Shown here: positions 28,452 to 37,588 of the stretch, one piece after another
How the letters are laid out: every line of letters starts with the position of its first letter
How positions within the stretch are numbered: position 1 is the stretch's first letter
NCBI GenBank assembly: GCA_902616905.1
Contig: CACMUP010000005.1
Coordinates: 17,682-81,681 of the forward strand
From: an uncultured Bacteroidota bacterium
GTDB taxonomy: Bacteria; Bacteroidota; Bacteroidia; Flavobacteriales; Flavobacteriaceae
Direction of reading: 5' to 3'
Length of the DNA stretch: 64,000 nucleotides
Position numbers and translations under genes: made by a program
The notes under the pieces: model-generated
What the model was told of the DNA's origin: nothing
What the model saw: only the letters and a program-made list of their open reading frames with translations
Databases searched by the model: none

Positions 28452-29386
28452 TAGGCCGATATATTTATTTGGGATCCTAGTAAAAATATTATCGCCATTC
28501 TTATCGCTACACCATTTTCTACTTGGTCTAAGATAATAGTATTGTCTGAATCGGCAACTTCACTTGAAATTTCTACTCCCCTATTAATTGGACCAGGATG
28601 TAATATGATAATTTTTTTTCTGAGTTTTTCTATGCACTCTTTATTAATTCCAAAATTTTGATTGTATTCTCTACTAGAGGGAAAATAATTAATATCCATT
28701 CTCTCATTTTGCACTCTGAGGACATTTACAGCATCGCACCAATTTAAAACATACATTAAGTCGTCAGAGATTGTAACCCCCAGAGAGTCAACATGTTTTG
28801 GAAGTAAAGACTTTGGGGCACAAAGTTTAACATTTGCACCTAACATTTTTAGAGCATAGATATTTGAAAGAGCAACACGAGAATGTAAGATATCTCCTAA
28901 AATTGCAATTTTCTTTCCTCTTAAATCTCCAATTTTTTCTATTAATGAATAAGCATCTAATAGTGCTTGAGAGGGATGTTCATGAGTGCCATCGCCAGCA
29001 TTTATTATGCAAGAATTTACTTCATTCGCTAAAAAATGTGCTGCACCAGGGTAAGGATGACGTATCACTATCATGTCTACTTTCATCGCTAAAACATTTT
29101 TTACTGTGTCCGTCAGAGTTTCACCTTTTGAAATAGAGGAGTGCCCAACAGATATATTTAATACATCAGCTGATAAACGTTTCTCCGCTAATTCAAATGA
29201 TAGTTTTGTTCTCGTACTGTTTTCAAAAAATAAATTAGCAATAGTTATATCTCGAAGGCTTGGAACCTTTTTTATTGGCCTATTAATTATTTCTTTAAAT
29301 TGTGATGCAGTTTCAAAGATTAGTTCTAAATCTTTAATTTGAAGGTATTTTATTCCCAAAAGATGCGGAACTGTTAATTTTTTCAT
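28451..29386 (-). CDS. pyrB: Aspartate carbamoyltransferase catalytic subunit
   Basis: 311 residues, standard length. Condenses carbamoyl phosphate with aspartate in pyrimidine synthesis. FFENSTRTKLSFELAEKRL (~52) holds the carbamoyl phosphate loop STRT. HPSQALLDAYSL (~137) and ILHPGPINRGVEIS (~260) are family signatures. No pyrI regulatory gene is present, as is usual in this group. It overlaps pyrR by 4 bases (ATGA) and overlaps the next gene by 1. Confidence 0.97.
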   Translation of the reverse strand: MKKLTVPHLLGIKYLQIKDLELIFETASQFKEIINRPIKKVPSLRDITIANLFFENSTRTKLSFELAEKRLSADVLNISVGHSSISKGETLTDTVKNVLAMKVDMIVIRHPYPGAAHFLANEVNSCIINAGDGTHEHPSQALLDAYSLIEKIGDLRGKKIAILGDILHSRVALSNIYALKMLGANVKLCAPKSLLPKHVDSLGVTISDDLMYVLNWCDAVNVLRVQNERMDINYFPSSREYNQNFGINKECIEKLRKKIIILHPGPINRGVEISSEVADSDNTIILDQVENGVAIRMAIIFLLGSQINISA

Positions 29387-29925
29387 TTACCTTTTTTTTC
29401 TAAGTAAACTATACATTCTGTTGAATTTTTAGACCAAACTACTCTAACTCTATCTCCTTGTAATGCATCGATTTGTGCTCCTAAATAATCAGGCTGAATT
29501 GGTAAATGACGACTAAACCTTCTATCAACTAATACTAAAAGTTCAATTGATTCTGGTCTACCATACGAATCAATAGCAGTTAGTGCAGATCGAATACTCC
29601 TTCCAGTGTATAAGACATCATCAATAAATACTACCTTTTTACCCTCAACTATTACATTCATTTCAGTTGATTTAGCATTTAATGGTTTTTTCTTCCTCCT
29701 AAAATCATCACGAAAGAAAGTAACATCTAGTTTTCCATATTTAATTTCCCTAATATCTTCCTCTTCTAATAGGTAAATTATCTGGTCAAGAAGTAAAACA
29801 CCCCTTGGTTGGACACCTACAAGTACGCTATTTGAAAAATCTCCGTGCGTTTCTATTAATTGATGGCAAAGTCTCTTTAATATAGTATTGACTTTTTTTT
29901 TATTTAGAAGTATTTTGGGCTTCAC
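29383..29925 (-). CDS. pyrR: PyrR family uracil phosphoribosyltransferase / pyrimidine regulator, GTG start
   Basis: 180 residues. The PRPP-binding loop VVFIDDVLYTGRSIRSAL (~95) and VGVQPRGVLLLDQI (~37) are typical of PyrR. The start is the GTG at 29925, since KPKILLNKKKVNTILKRL fits the family N-terminus. In Bacillus PyrR is an RNA-binding attenuator protein; here the leader before pyrR is only about 15 nt, too short for an attenuator, so the UPRTase activity may be the main one. It is the first gene of the pyrR-pyrB string. Confidence 0.93.
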   Translation of the reverse strand: MKPKILLNKKKVNTILKRLCHQLIETHGDFSNSVLVGVQPRGVLLLDQIIYLLEEEDIREIKYGKLDVTFFRDDFRRKKKPLNAKSTEMNVIVEGKKVVFIDDVLYTGRSIRSALTAIDSYGRPESIELLVLVDRRFSRHLPIQPDYLGAQIDALQGDRVRVVWSKNSTECIVYLEKKGK

Positions 29926-29944
29926 AACAATAATAAAATTAACA

Positions 29945-29952
29945 CAAAAGTA
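29945..29952 (-). promoter_or_regulatory. -7 element for the pyrR operon
   Basis: The minus strand reads TACTTTTG, a perfect TAnnTTTG, 19 bp upstream of the GTG start. The -33 position would lie within the rpsA terminator region and has no TTG. Confidence 0.5.
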
Positions 29953-29970
29953 TTGTTTTCTTAAGTATAA

Positions 29971-29999
29971 AAAAAACCCTCTTATAAAGAGGGTTTTTT
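29971..29999 (-). terminator. Intrinsic terminator of rpsA
   Basis: A 13-base arm (AAAAAACCCTCTT) is followed by ATA and its exact reverse complement. The GC core CCCTCTT/AAGAGGG is flanked by A- and T-tracts, a classical Rho-independent terminator. It lies 24 bp beyond the rpsA stop and in front of the pyrR promoter. Symmetry means it could work both ways. Confidence 0.9.
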
Positions 30000-30023
30000 A
30001 AATAATTCATATATAACATTTCT

Positions 30024-32039
30024 CTACTTCTCATCTCGCATTTTATCCTTTAGATTAGCTAAGGCATCTAAATCACCTAAGGTTGTTTTATCTGAGTTTG
30101 TAGTTTCTAATTTGTTTTTAGCACGTTTTATATTTTTTATTTCTTGTTCCTTGAAAGTAACAGAGTGAGAAGCGACTACTCTCTTAAATTCTTTATTAAA
30201 TTCAATGATTTTGAATGTAGCTTCTTCTCCTTTTACCAGTTTACTTCCATCCTCTTTTTCCATATGGCGCAAAGGAACAAAAGCAGTAATATCTTCATTA
30301 AAACGAATTGTTCCCCCTTTGTCAACAATTTCATTAAGAATAGATTTGTGCTCAGTATTTACTGCAAAATCATTTTCATATTTATCCCAAGGATTGTCCA
30401 TCGTATGTTTATGTCCAAGACTTAATTTACGACCCTCAACATCTAACTCTAAAACAATAACATCAATATTGTCACCTAAAGTTAGAACTTCGGAAGGATG
30501 CTTAACTTTTTTTGTCCATGAAAGATCAGAAATATAGACCAGCCCATCAATACCCTCCTCCAATTCTATGAAAACTCCGAAATTAGTAAAATTTCTAACT
30601 AAACCATTATGTTTTGATCCAATAGGATATTTTGACGTTATGTCTGTCCAAGGGTCAGGTGTTATTTGTTTTATACCCAATGACATTTTTCTTGACTCCC
30701 TATCTAGTGTGAGAACAACAGCTTCAACTTCATCCCCTAGGTTAACAAAGTCTTGAGCTGAACGCAAATGAGTAGACCAGGACATTTCGGAAACATGAAC
30801 AAGCCCTTCTACACCCTCTTCAATTTCAATGAAGGCTCCATAGTCTGCAATTACAACTACTTTCCCTTTAACTTTATCACCTTCTTTAAGGTCATCTGAA
30901 ATTTTATCCCAGGGGTGAGCACTTAACTGCTTCAATCCAAGTTGTATTCTTGATTTATTATCGTCAAAATCAAGTATAACAACATTCAATTTTTGGTCTA
31001 GTTCAAGTATTTCACTGGGATGGTTAATACGACTCCATGAAAGGTCTGTGATGTGAATAAGACCATCTACTCCACCGAGATCAATAAAAACACCATACGA
31101 GGTGATATTCTTAACTACACCTTCAAGAACTTGACCTTTCTCTAATAAGCCAATAATTTCTTTCTTTTGTTCTTCAATATCTGCTTCAATTAAAGCTTTG
31201 TGTGAAACAACAACATTTTTAAATTCATGATTAATTTTAACAACCTTGAATTCCATTGTTTTATTTACATATTGATCATAATCTCGAATTGGTTTCACAT
31301 CAATTTGGGATCCTGGCAGAAAAGCTTCAATCCCAAAAACATCTACAATCATTCCACCTTTAGTTCTACATTTGACAAACCCGCTAACAATTTCAGAATT
31401 ATCATGTGCATTGTTAACTCTATCCCATGCCTTAATTATTCTCGCTTTCCTGTGTGAAAGAACAAGTTGTCCCGTTCGATCCTCTCTTGTATCAACTATT
31501 ACTTCAACTTTATCTCCAACTTTCAGATCTGGGTTATATCGGAATTCATTTAATGAGATAACACCCTCTGATTTAGCATTTATATCTATTATTGCCTCTC
31601 TATCGGTCATGTATACAACTGTTCCTTGTATTACATCCTCGTCAGATGTATCTACAAAGTTTTCCTTTACAAGTTTTTCAAATTCGATTAATTGTTTTTC
31701 ATCAATTACATCTATGCCTTCTTCGTAATTATGCCAATTGAAATTATCAAGGAAAGAAATCTCTTCATTTTGAGAGGAATCAACTGATTTTGATTTTAAA
31801 GTTGTTTTGTTAACAGTTTCCTTTTTAGTAATGGTTTTCGATGTTGTTTTCTTTACAATTTTTGTATTCGCTTTTACTATTGGGTTTGTTCCTTTAATTG
31901 TATCTTTTTTTACATTTACTTTAGGAGATAATTTTTTTTTGATTTCTTTTTTCTCTGCAGCTCTTTGATTAGAATTATTTGGCTTAGTTTTAGCTTTTTT
32001 TTTAGCTACAACATCTTTTTCAGCAGTCTTTTTTGCCAT
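30024..32039 (-). CDS. rpsA: 30S ribosomal protein S1 with a lysine-rich N-terminal extension
   Basis: 671 residues. S1 delivers mRNA to the small subunit. Six OB-fold repeats are seen: GTVVYMTDREAIIDI (~140), SGFVKCRTKGGMIVDVF (~225), EGVVKNITSYGVFIDLGG (~310), GKVVVIADYGAFIEIEEG (~395), GLVRNFTNFGVFIELEEG (~480) and a divergent last repeat (~570). The core begins around residue 95 (DNFNWHNYEEG). The first ~84 residues hold 27 lysines with AKK- and KKTT-type repeats, giving a basic disordered tail. The C-terminus is also charged. A leader of ~105 nt precedes the start, where autoregulation might act. The gene is downstream of cmk but has its own promoter. Confidence 0.96.
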   Translation of the reverse strand: MAKKTAEKDVVAKKKAKTKPNNSNQRAAEKKEIKKKLSPKVNVKKDTIKGTNPIVKANTKIVKKTTSKTITKKETVNKTTLKSKSVDSSQNEEISFLDNFNWHNYEEGIDVIDEKQLIEFEKLVKENFVDTSDEDVIQGTVVYMTDREAIIDINAKSEGVISLNEFRYNPDLKVGDKVEVIVDTREDRTGQLVLSHRKARIIKAWDRVNNAHDNSEIVSGFVKCRTKGGMIVDVFGIEAFLPGSQIDVKPIRDYDQYVNKTMEFKVVKINHEFKNVVVSHKALIEADIEEQKKEIIGLLEKGQVLEGVVKNITSYGVFIDLGGVDGLIHITDLSWSRINHPSEILELDQKLNVVILDFDDNKSRIQLGLKQLSAHPWDKISDDLKEGDKVKGKVVVIADYGAFIEIEEGVEGLVHVSEMSWSTHLRSAQDFVNLGDEVEAVVLTLDRESRKMSLGIKQITPDPWTDITSKYPIGSKHNGLVRNFTNFGVFIELEEGIDGLVYISDLSWTKKVKHPSEVLTLGDNIDVIVLELDVEGRKLSLGHKHTMDNPWDKYENDFAVNTEHKSILNEIVDKGGTIRFNEDITAFVPLRHMEKEDGSKLVKGEEATFKIIEFNKEFKRVVASHSVTFKEQEIKNIKRAKNKLETTNSDKTTLGDLDALANLKDKMRDEK

Positions 32040-32150
32040 TATTGATAGGATAGATTTGTATTCTGTTTCATGGAAAACTCTAACTAAATTGACAGAAGTG
32101 ATTAATTTTAATTAAACTGCTTTTAGTTTTCCTAAATAGTTAAAAGCCAG

Positions 32151-32180
32151 CAAATATAATAGTAAAACTTTCATTTACAA
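32151..32180 (-). promoter_or_regulatory. Promoter of rpsA
   Basis: On the minus strand TTG (32180-32178) is followed after 19 bp by TATATTTG (32158-32151). Both elements and their spacing match the Bacteroidota consensus. Transcription would start near 32145, leaving a long leader of about 105 nt before the S1 start codon. Confidence 0.7.
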
Positions 32181-32209
32181 GCTAAAATTTTAAATTTTTA
32201 ATACAATAA

Positions 32210-32890
32210 TTAATTTATTTTTTTTGTGATGTGCCCCCACAGTTTATTAAAAACTTCGTTTTCTGTAAGATCACTTACATCTATCTCGATGGCATCAGGT
32301 GATTTTTTTAGTGGATTAAATGGTCTATTGGTATCGATTCGATCTCTTTCAATAATATTTTCAAACACTTTATGATATGTTTCTAAATTTCCTTTTCTTC
32401 TCTGTTCAAGGTGTCTTCGTTTCGCTCTTACTTCTTGTTTTGCATTAAAAAAAAATTTGCATTCAGCATTTGGGAATACAACTGTTCCAATATCACGTCC
32501 ATCCATAACCAAACCCTTATTTTTTCCGTAATCTCTTTGTTTAGTTAGAAGAAAATTTCTTACCTCCGGAATCGTTGATAATTTGCTGACATTAGAATTA
32601 ACAATTGACATTCTAATCTCATTTTCTACTTGTTCCCCGTTCAAATAAATTTTCTGAACGTTCTTGTTTTTTTTGAATTCAATATTAATATCGACAAGCG
32701 AATTTATTAAAGTATTGATTCTTGACTCATTTAAAATGTTTTTCCTAATAGCGTAAAGGGTTACTGCACGATACATAGCTCCGGAGTCAATATATGTATA
32801 ATCCAACTTTTTAGCTATATTTTTAGCTTGTGTACTTTTTCCTGTTGAAGCATAACCATCAATAGTTATAATTATTTTTGGCTTTTTCAA
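32210..32890 (-). CDS. cmk: Cytidylate kinase
   Basis: 226 residues. Phosphorylates CMP and dCMP to the diphosphates. The P-loop is ITIDGYASTGKSTQAKNIA at the N-terminus. YIDSGAMYRAVTLYA is the NMP-binding signature, and DGRDIGTVVFPNAECKFFF (~125) and the basic lid RAKRRHLEQRRKG are typical. cmk next to rpsA is a conserved pairing in many bacteria. It starts 14 bp after lon. Confidence 0.96.
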   Translation of the reverse strand: MKKPKIIITIDGYASTGKSTQAKNIAKKLDYTYIDSGAMYRAVTLYAIRKNILNESRINTLINSLVDINIEFKKNKNVQKIYLNGEQVENEIRMSIVNSNVSKLSTIPEVRNFLLTKQRDYGKNKGLVMDGRDIGTVVFPNAECKFFFNAKQEVRAKRRHLEQRRKGNLETYHKVFENIIERDRIDTNRPFNPLKKSPDAIEIDVSDLTENEVFNKLWGHITKKIN

Positions 32891-32904
32891 AAAATAAATT
32901 TTAG

Positions 32905-35367
32905 TTAGCTTTTAATCTTAAGATTTTTTGAATTTAATGCTTTTTGAGAAGTTATAGCTAGAGCAATTACATCCTTCATTTCACTAACATAATGAAATGT
33001 CAAACCCTTTAAATATGTTTGTTTTATTTCTTCTATATCTTTTTTATTTTCTTTACAAAGAATTATTTCTTTTATGTTAGATCTTTTTGCTGCTAATATT
33101 TTTTCTTTTATACCTCCAACGGGAAGGACTTTACCTCTTAAGGTAATTTCACCTGTCATTGCTAAATTCTTTTTGACTCTTTTTTGGGTAAATAATGATA
33201 CTAAAGAGGTCAACATCGTAATTCCAGCACTGGGTCCATCTTTTGGTGTAGCTCCCTCAGGCACATGAATATGTATATTATACTTGTCAAAATCAAATTC
33301 ATTTAGTTTAAATTCGGCTGAATTGGCTTTGATAAATTCCATTGCAATAGTAGCGGATTCCTTCATAATCTTTCCTAAATTTCCAGTTATACTCAAATTC
33401 CCTTTACCGGGAGAAATCGCTGATTCGATAAAAAGAATGTCTCCCCCTACAGAAGTCCATGCTAGTCCAGTTACAACTCCAGCAACTTTATTGTTTTCAT
33501 AAATGTCTCTTGAAATTTTTGGTGGTCCTAAAATTGTATACAATTCTCTAGGTTCTGGATTTTTATTATATTCTTCTTCCATTGCAATTGACTTAGCAGC
33601 ATAACGCACAGTCTTGGCAACTTGTTTTTCAAGGCCTCTTACGCCTGATTCCCGAGTATATCTCTCTATAATTTTTTCTATAATTGATTTTTTTAACTTT
33701 AGATTTACAGATTGCATACCATGTTCTTTTAATTGCTTTGGAAGAAGAAATTTTTGTGCTATGCCAGTTTTTTCTTCTAACGTGTAACCATTAACGTTGA
33801 TTATTTCCATTCGATCTATTAATGCACTATGAATTGGTGCAAGATTATTTGCTGTGGCAATAAACATTACTTTAGAAAGATCATAACCATGTTCTAAAAA
33901 ATTATCATAAAAATCAGCATTTTGCTCTGGATCCAAAACTTCAAGTAGTGCTGATGCAGGATCTCCTTGATAACTAGTTGATAATTTATCAATTTCATCT
34001 AAAACAAATACTGGATTAGATGTGCCTGCCTTTTTTATGCTTTGAATTATTCTTCCTGGTAAAGCTCCGATGTAAGTTTTTCTGTGCCCTCTTATTTCAG
34101 CCTCATCACGCATTCCTCCTAGTGAAATTCGGACATATTTTCTTCCCAGTGCCTCAGCTATTGATTTACCTAATGAAGTTTTACCAACCCCAGGGGGACC
34201 GTAAAGACAAAGAATTGGAGACTTCATATCATTTCTGAGTTTTAAAACAGCGAGATATTCAACAACACGTTTTTTAACTTCCTCTAAGCCAAAGTGATCA
34301 CGATTAAGAATTTTTTGAGCACGTTTTAAATCAAAATTATCCTTCGAATAGTGATTCCATGGGAGATCTAAAAATAAATCTAAATAATTTCTCTGAATAG
34401 AATATTCCGCAACTTGAGGGTTCATACGTTGCATTTTCACTAGCTCTTTATTAAAATGTTTATCTACATCCAAACTCCATTTTTTATTTTTTGATCTAGA
34501 TCTCATTTCTTCAATCTCCTCCTCGTATGATACACCACCTAATTCCTCTTGAATGGTTTTCATTTGTTGATGCAAATAATACTCTCTTTGTTGAGAATCC
34601 ATCTCACTTCTGACTCTGGACTGAATATCATTTTTTAATGCTAATTTTTGATATTCTTCATTCATATGTTTTAAACACTTAATGGCTCTCTTGTGTAAAC
34701 TAAATTCGGAAAGAATTTTTTGTTTTTCAATAACATTAACATTCAAGTTTGAAGCAACAAAATTGATTAAGAATGAAGGTGTTTGAATATTTTTAATTGC
34801 AAAGGTTGCTTCTGACGGTATATTAGGATTTTCATTTATTATTTGTAAAGCCAAATCCTTTATTGAGTCAATTGTTGCATTAAATTCCTTGTCTTTTTTT
34901 TGAGGAATTTTATCTTCAACAGCTTCAATTGATGCTTTCATGTAGGGCTTTTCTTCGATAATGCTGTTTACTTTAAATCTTTTCTTCCCTTGAATAATTA
35001 TAGTAGTATTTCCATCAGGCATTTTAAGCACCCTGAGTATTTGAGCTAATGTTCCCAATTCAAAAATATCTTTTACTCCAGGATTTTCAATTTTTTGATT
35101 TTTCTGAGCTATTACACCTATTGTTTTATCTTTTGAATTAGCATCTTTAATTAATTTGATAGACTTGTCTCTACCGGCTGTAATTGGTATTACTACTCCA
35201 GGGAATAATACTGTGTTTTTTAAAGGTAAAATAGGTACTATTTCTGGGAGAGTTTCACTTTCAAGAGCTTCTTCATCCTCTGTTGTCATAAGTGGAATTA
35301 AGTCTGCTTCTGATTCAACATCCTGTAGTGACAAATTGTCAATTACACTTAAAAAAGATCTAGCCAT
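32905..35367 (-). CDS. lon: ATP-dependent Lon protease
   Basis: 820 residues. Degrades misfolded and regulatory proteins. The N-terminal substrate domain (VPILPLKNTVLFPGVVIPI, ~45) is followed by the AAA+ module with Walker A LYGPPGVGKTSLGKSIA (~390) and VFVLDEIDKLS. The peptidase domain has the catalytic dyad Ser in PKDGPSAGITM (~710) and Lys in GGIKEKILAAKR (~755). The upstream region holds two inverted repeats, which could contribute to stress regulation. Confidence 0.97.
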   Translation of the reverse strand: MARSFLSVIDNLSLQDVESEADLIPLMTTEDEEALESETLPEIVPILPLKNTVLFPGVVIPITAGRDKSIKLIKDANSKDKTIGVIAQKNQKIENPGVKDIFELGTLAQILRVLKMPDGNTTIIIQGKKRFKVNSIIEEKPYMKASIEAVEDKIPQKKDKEFNATIDSIKDLALQIINENPNIPSEATFAIKNIQTPSFLINFVASNLNVNVIEKQKILSEFSLHKRAIKCLKHMNEEYQKLALKNDIQSRVRSEMDSQQREYYLHQQMKTIQEELGGVSYEEEIEEMRSRSKNKKWSLDVDKHFNKELVKMQRMNPQVAEYSIQRNYLDLFLDLPWNHYSKDNFDLKRAQKILNRDHFGLEEVKKRVVEYLAVLKLRNDMKSPILCLYGPPGVGKTSLGKSIAEALGRKYVRISLGGMRDEAEIRGHRKTYIGALPGRIIQSIKKAGTSNPVFVLDEIDKLSTSYQGDPASALLEVLDPEQNADFYDNFLEHGYDLSKVMFIATANNLAPIHSALIDRMEIINVNGYTLEEKTGIAQKFLLPKQLKEHGMQSVNLKLKKSIIEKIIERYTRESGVRGLEKQVAKTVRYAAKSIAMEEEYNKNPEPRELYTILGPPKISRDIYENNKVAGVVTGLAWTSVGGDILFIESAISPGKGNLSITGNLGKIMKESATIAMEFIKANSAEFKLNEFDFDKYNIHIHVPEGATPKDGPSAGITMLTSLVSLFTQKRVKKNLAMTGEITLRGKVLPVGGIKEKILAAKRSNIKEIILCKENKKDIEEIKQTYLKGLTFHYVSEMKDVIALAITSQKALNSKNLKIKS

Positions 35368-35594
35368 AATATTTATTTAGGTCATTATGTCACTATAACA
35401 TTATCAGTTAATTGGTTAACTTATAAAATGAGTTATAAGTAGATAATAATAACTATTTAAATATACAAGTGTCAATATTTGTGCCAATATATATTTGGAA
35501 TATTAATATTTCCAAATAGAATTTAAAGAAACTTTTTAAAATCTTCCATTAGATTTTAAATCGTGTAAATACTATTTAAATAAATAATTAAAAA
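35368..35594. other. 227-bp intergenic region upstream of lon with two inverted repeats
   Basis: It contains no ORF of note. ACTTATAA and TTATAAGT (35419-35426 and 35433-35440) form an 8-bp repeat with a 6-base loop, 52 bp before the lon start. ATTTGGAA and TTCCAAAT (35493-35500 and 35510-35517) form another with an AT-only loop. Either could be an operator or an RNA hairpin. No exact minus-strand TAnnTTTG was found. Confidence 0.5.
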
Positions 35595-36920
35595 TTATTT
35601 ACTAGACGATTTTGGAATTCTCATTAACATAAAGGCTCCAAAAATAAAAAATGTTATAAAAAATAAAATTCCATTTCTCATACTTCCTGAAATTTGATCA
35701 ACCAAACCAAAGCATATCATCCCGATAACTATTCCTATTTTTTCAGTTACATCGTAAAAACTAAAAAAAGAAGTTGTATCAAAAGTTTTAGGTAATAATT
35801 TTGAATAAGTAGAACGAGATAAAGATTGTAACCCACCCATAACTAAGCCAACAAAACCTGCAACACTATAAAATTGAATTGGGGTTTTTGTAAAATAAGC
35901 AACAAAACATAGACCAACCCAAATAAAATTAATAAAAATTAATACTGGAATATTTCCAAAATACTTTGAAGCGCGAGCAGTTAAAATTGCTCCAAAAATT
36001 GCAACTACTTGAATCAATAAAATACTTATTATTAAGCCTAATGTCTTTTCTTTTGAACTACTCCATGATATTTCTTCTTCACCAAAATAAGCAGCAACTA
36101 ACATTACTGTTTGTAATGCCATACTATACAGAAAGAAAGCAGGTAAAAACCGTTTTAATTTAGTTTGGTTTTTAAGCTCTTTAAAAACTAATTTTAATTC
36201 TTTATATCCATTCCAAAAGATATCTTTTGTGACCTTGACTTCCCTATTGCTTTTTGGTAAAAAATAGAGAGAATATTGACTAAATAGAGCCCACCAAATC
36301 CCGACAGAAATAAAAGAATATTTCATGGCAGTCATTGATGCTTCTGAACCAGAACCTTCTATTCCAAAAGAGTTTGGATTCATGATAATAATCAAATTAA
36401 TTAATAGAAGAATTACACTTCCAATGTATCCGTAAGAAAAACCCCTTGCACTTGCAAAGTCTTGTTGATCAGGGTAGGCGATATCAGGTAAATATGAATT
36501 ATAAAAAACTAAACTAGCCCAAAGTCCAATTAATGCAAAAAAATAAAAAAATAATCCTAAATATATTGTTTGTAATTCAAACCAATATAATCCTACACAA
36601 GAAATAGATCCTATATACACAAAAATTTTCATGAAACTTTTTTTATCTCCTATATAATCTGCTATTCCGGATAAAATTGGTGACATTAAAGCTACAACTA
36701 CAAATGCAAAAGCAGTTATAAAACTAATAACTGCAGTATTTTTTATTTGATAACCAAAAAAAGAAATAAAATTTATTTCTGAAAATATAAGTCCATAGTA
36801 TATGGGAAATATAGCCGATGAAATTACAAGAGAGTAAACAGAATTTGCCCAATCATAAAATGCCCAAGCATTAATCAATTTTTTACTGCCTTTCTTTAGC
36901 GGGGTTTTATTTAATATCAT
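35595..36920 (-). CDS. MFS transporter, UMF1 family
   Basis: 441 residues with about 12 transmembrane segments. The opening INAWAFYDWANSVYSLVISS and IFPIYY is the UMF1/Atg22-like signature of the major facilitator superfamily. PILSGIADYIGDKKSFM forms the loop 2-3 MFS motif, and GLVMGGLQSLSRSTYSKLLP is conserved near residue 355. It is an inner-membrane permease. Substrate unknown (yeast Atg22 is linked to amino acid efflux). It ends 227 bp before lon and is divergent from msrB. Confidence 0.9.
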   Translation of the reverse strand: MILNKTPLKKGSKKLINAWAFYDWANSVYSLVISSAIFPIYYGLIFSEINFISFFGYQIKNTAVISFITAFAFVVVALMSPILSGIADYIGDKKSFMKIFVYIGSISCVGLYWFELQTIYLGLFFYFFALIGLWASLVFYNSYLPDIAYPDQQDFASARGFSYGYIGSVILLLINLIIIMNPNSFGIEGSGSEASMTAMKYSFISVGIWWALFSQYSLYFLPKSNREVKVTKDIFWNGYKELKLVFKELKNQTKLKRFLPAFFLYSMALQTVMLVAAYFGEEEISWSSSKEKTLGLIISILLIQVVAIFGAILTARASKYFGNIPVLIFINFIWVGLCFVAYFTKTPIQFYSVAGFVGLVMGGLQSLSRSTYSKLLPKTFDTTSFFSFYDVTEKIGIVIGMICFGLVDQISGSMRNGILFFITFFIFGAFMLMRIPKSSSK

Positions 36921-37065
36921 AAATTATCAAAAATTAAAATAATAAATTCAAATTGACAAATTTGAGCTCCTTTTAGAGTTTTGAAATATAATTTTAAATA
37001 TGATTATTCTTAATGCAAAAATCAATTCCATTTTTATTTTTATTGACCTTATATTGATACTTATT

Positions 37066-37095
37066 TTGTGGTAAAATAAAGAATTTTTAATTTTG
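37066..37095 (+). promoter_or_regulatory. Promoter of the msrB pair
   Basis: TTG (37066-37068), a 19-bp gap and TAATTTTG (37088-37095) match the Bacteroidota consensus in both elements and spacing. The ATG of the first msrB is only 7 bp beyond, so the leader would be just a few bases. Confidence 0.65.
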
Positions 37096-37102
37096 GATTG
37101 CT

Positions 37103-37588
37103 ATGATAAAATATTTCTTCTACACAACTTTATTTTTTGTATGTGGCTGTCAATTAAATTCTCAAGATAAGAATGAGAGTAAAAAATATAAAATCAATAA
37201 AACAGATTCAGAATGGAAGGCTCAATTACCAAAAATGTCTTATTATGTTTTGAGAAAAGCTGGAACAGAGCGTGCTTTTTCTGGATCACTAAATTTTAAT
37301 AAAAAAGATGGTGTTTACGTTTGTGCTGGATGTCAAATTCCTTTATATAAATCTAAATATAAATATGATTCTGGTTCCGGGTGGCCTTCCTTTGATCGTG
37401 GAATAGAAGAAAATTTAGAATATGATATTGATTACAAAATCGGATATCCTCGCTCGGAATTGAAGTGCAACAATTGCGGTGGACATTTAGGCCACATGTT
37501 TAATGATGGCCCTAGAAAAACAACAGGTAAAAGACATTGTATAAATTCAGCCGCTTTAAATTTTATTCCCACAAATGAAGAACCCTAA
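37103..37588 (+). CDS. msrB: Peptide-methionine (R)-S-oxide reductase, lipoprotein form
   Basis: 161 residues. Repairs R-methionine sulfoxide in proteins. The N-terminus IKYFFYTTLFFVCGCQLNSQ is a hydrophobic segment ending in a lipobox-like VCGC, so the enzyme is probably anchored in the cell envelope. The domain has two zinc CxxC pairs (CAGC, CNNC), SGSGWPSFDRG, GGHLGHMFNDGP and the catalytic Cys in RHCINSAAL (~147). The second msrB overlaps its end by 14 bases, so the two are translated together. Confidence 0.93.
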   Translation: MIKYFFYTTLFFVCGCQLNSQDKNESKKYKINKTDSEWKAQLPKMSYYVLRKAGTERAFSGSLNFNKKDGVYVCAGCQIPLYKSKYKYDSGSGWPSFDRGIEENLEYDIDYKIGYPRSELKCNNCGGHLGHMFNDGPRKTTGKRHCINSAALNFIPTNEEP

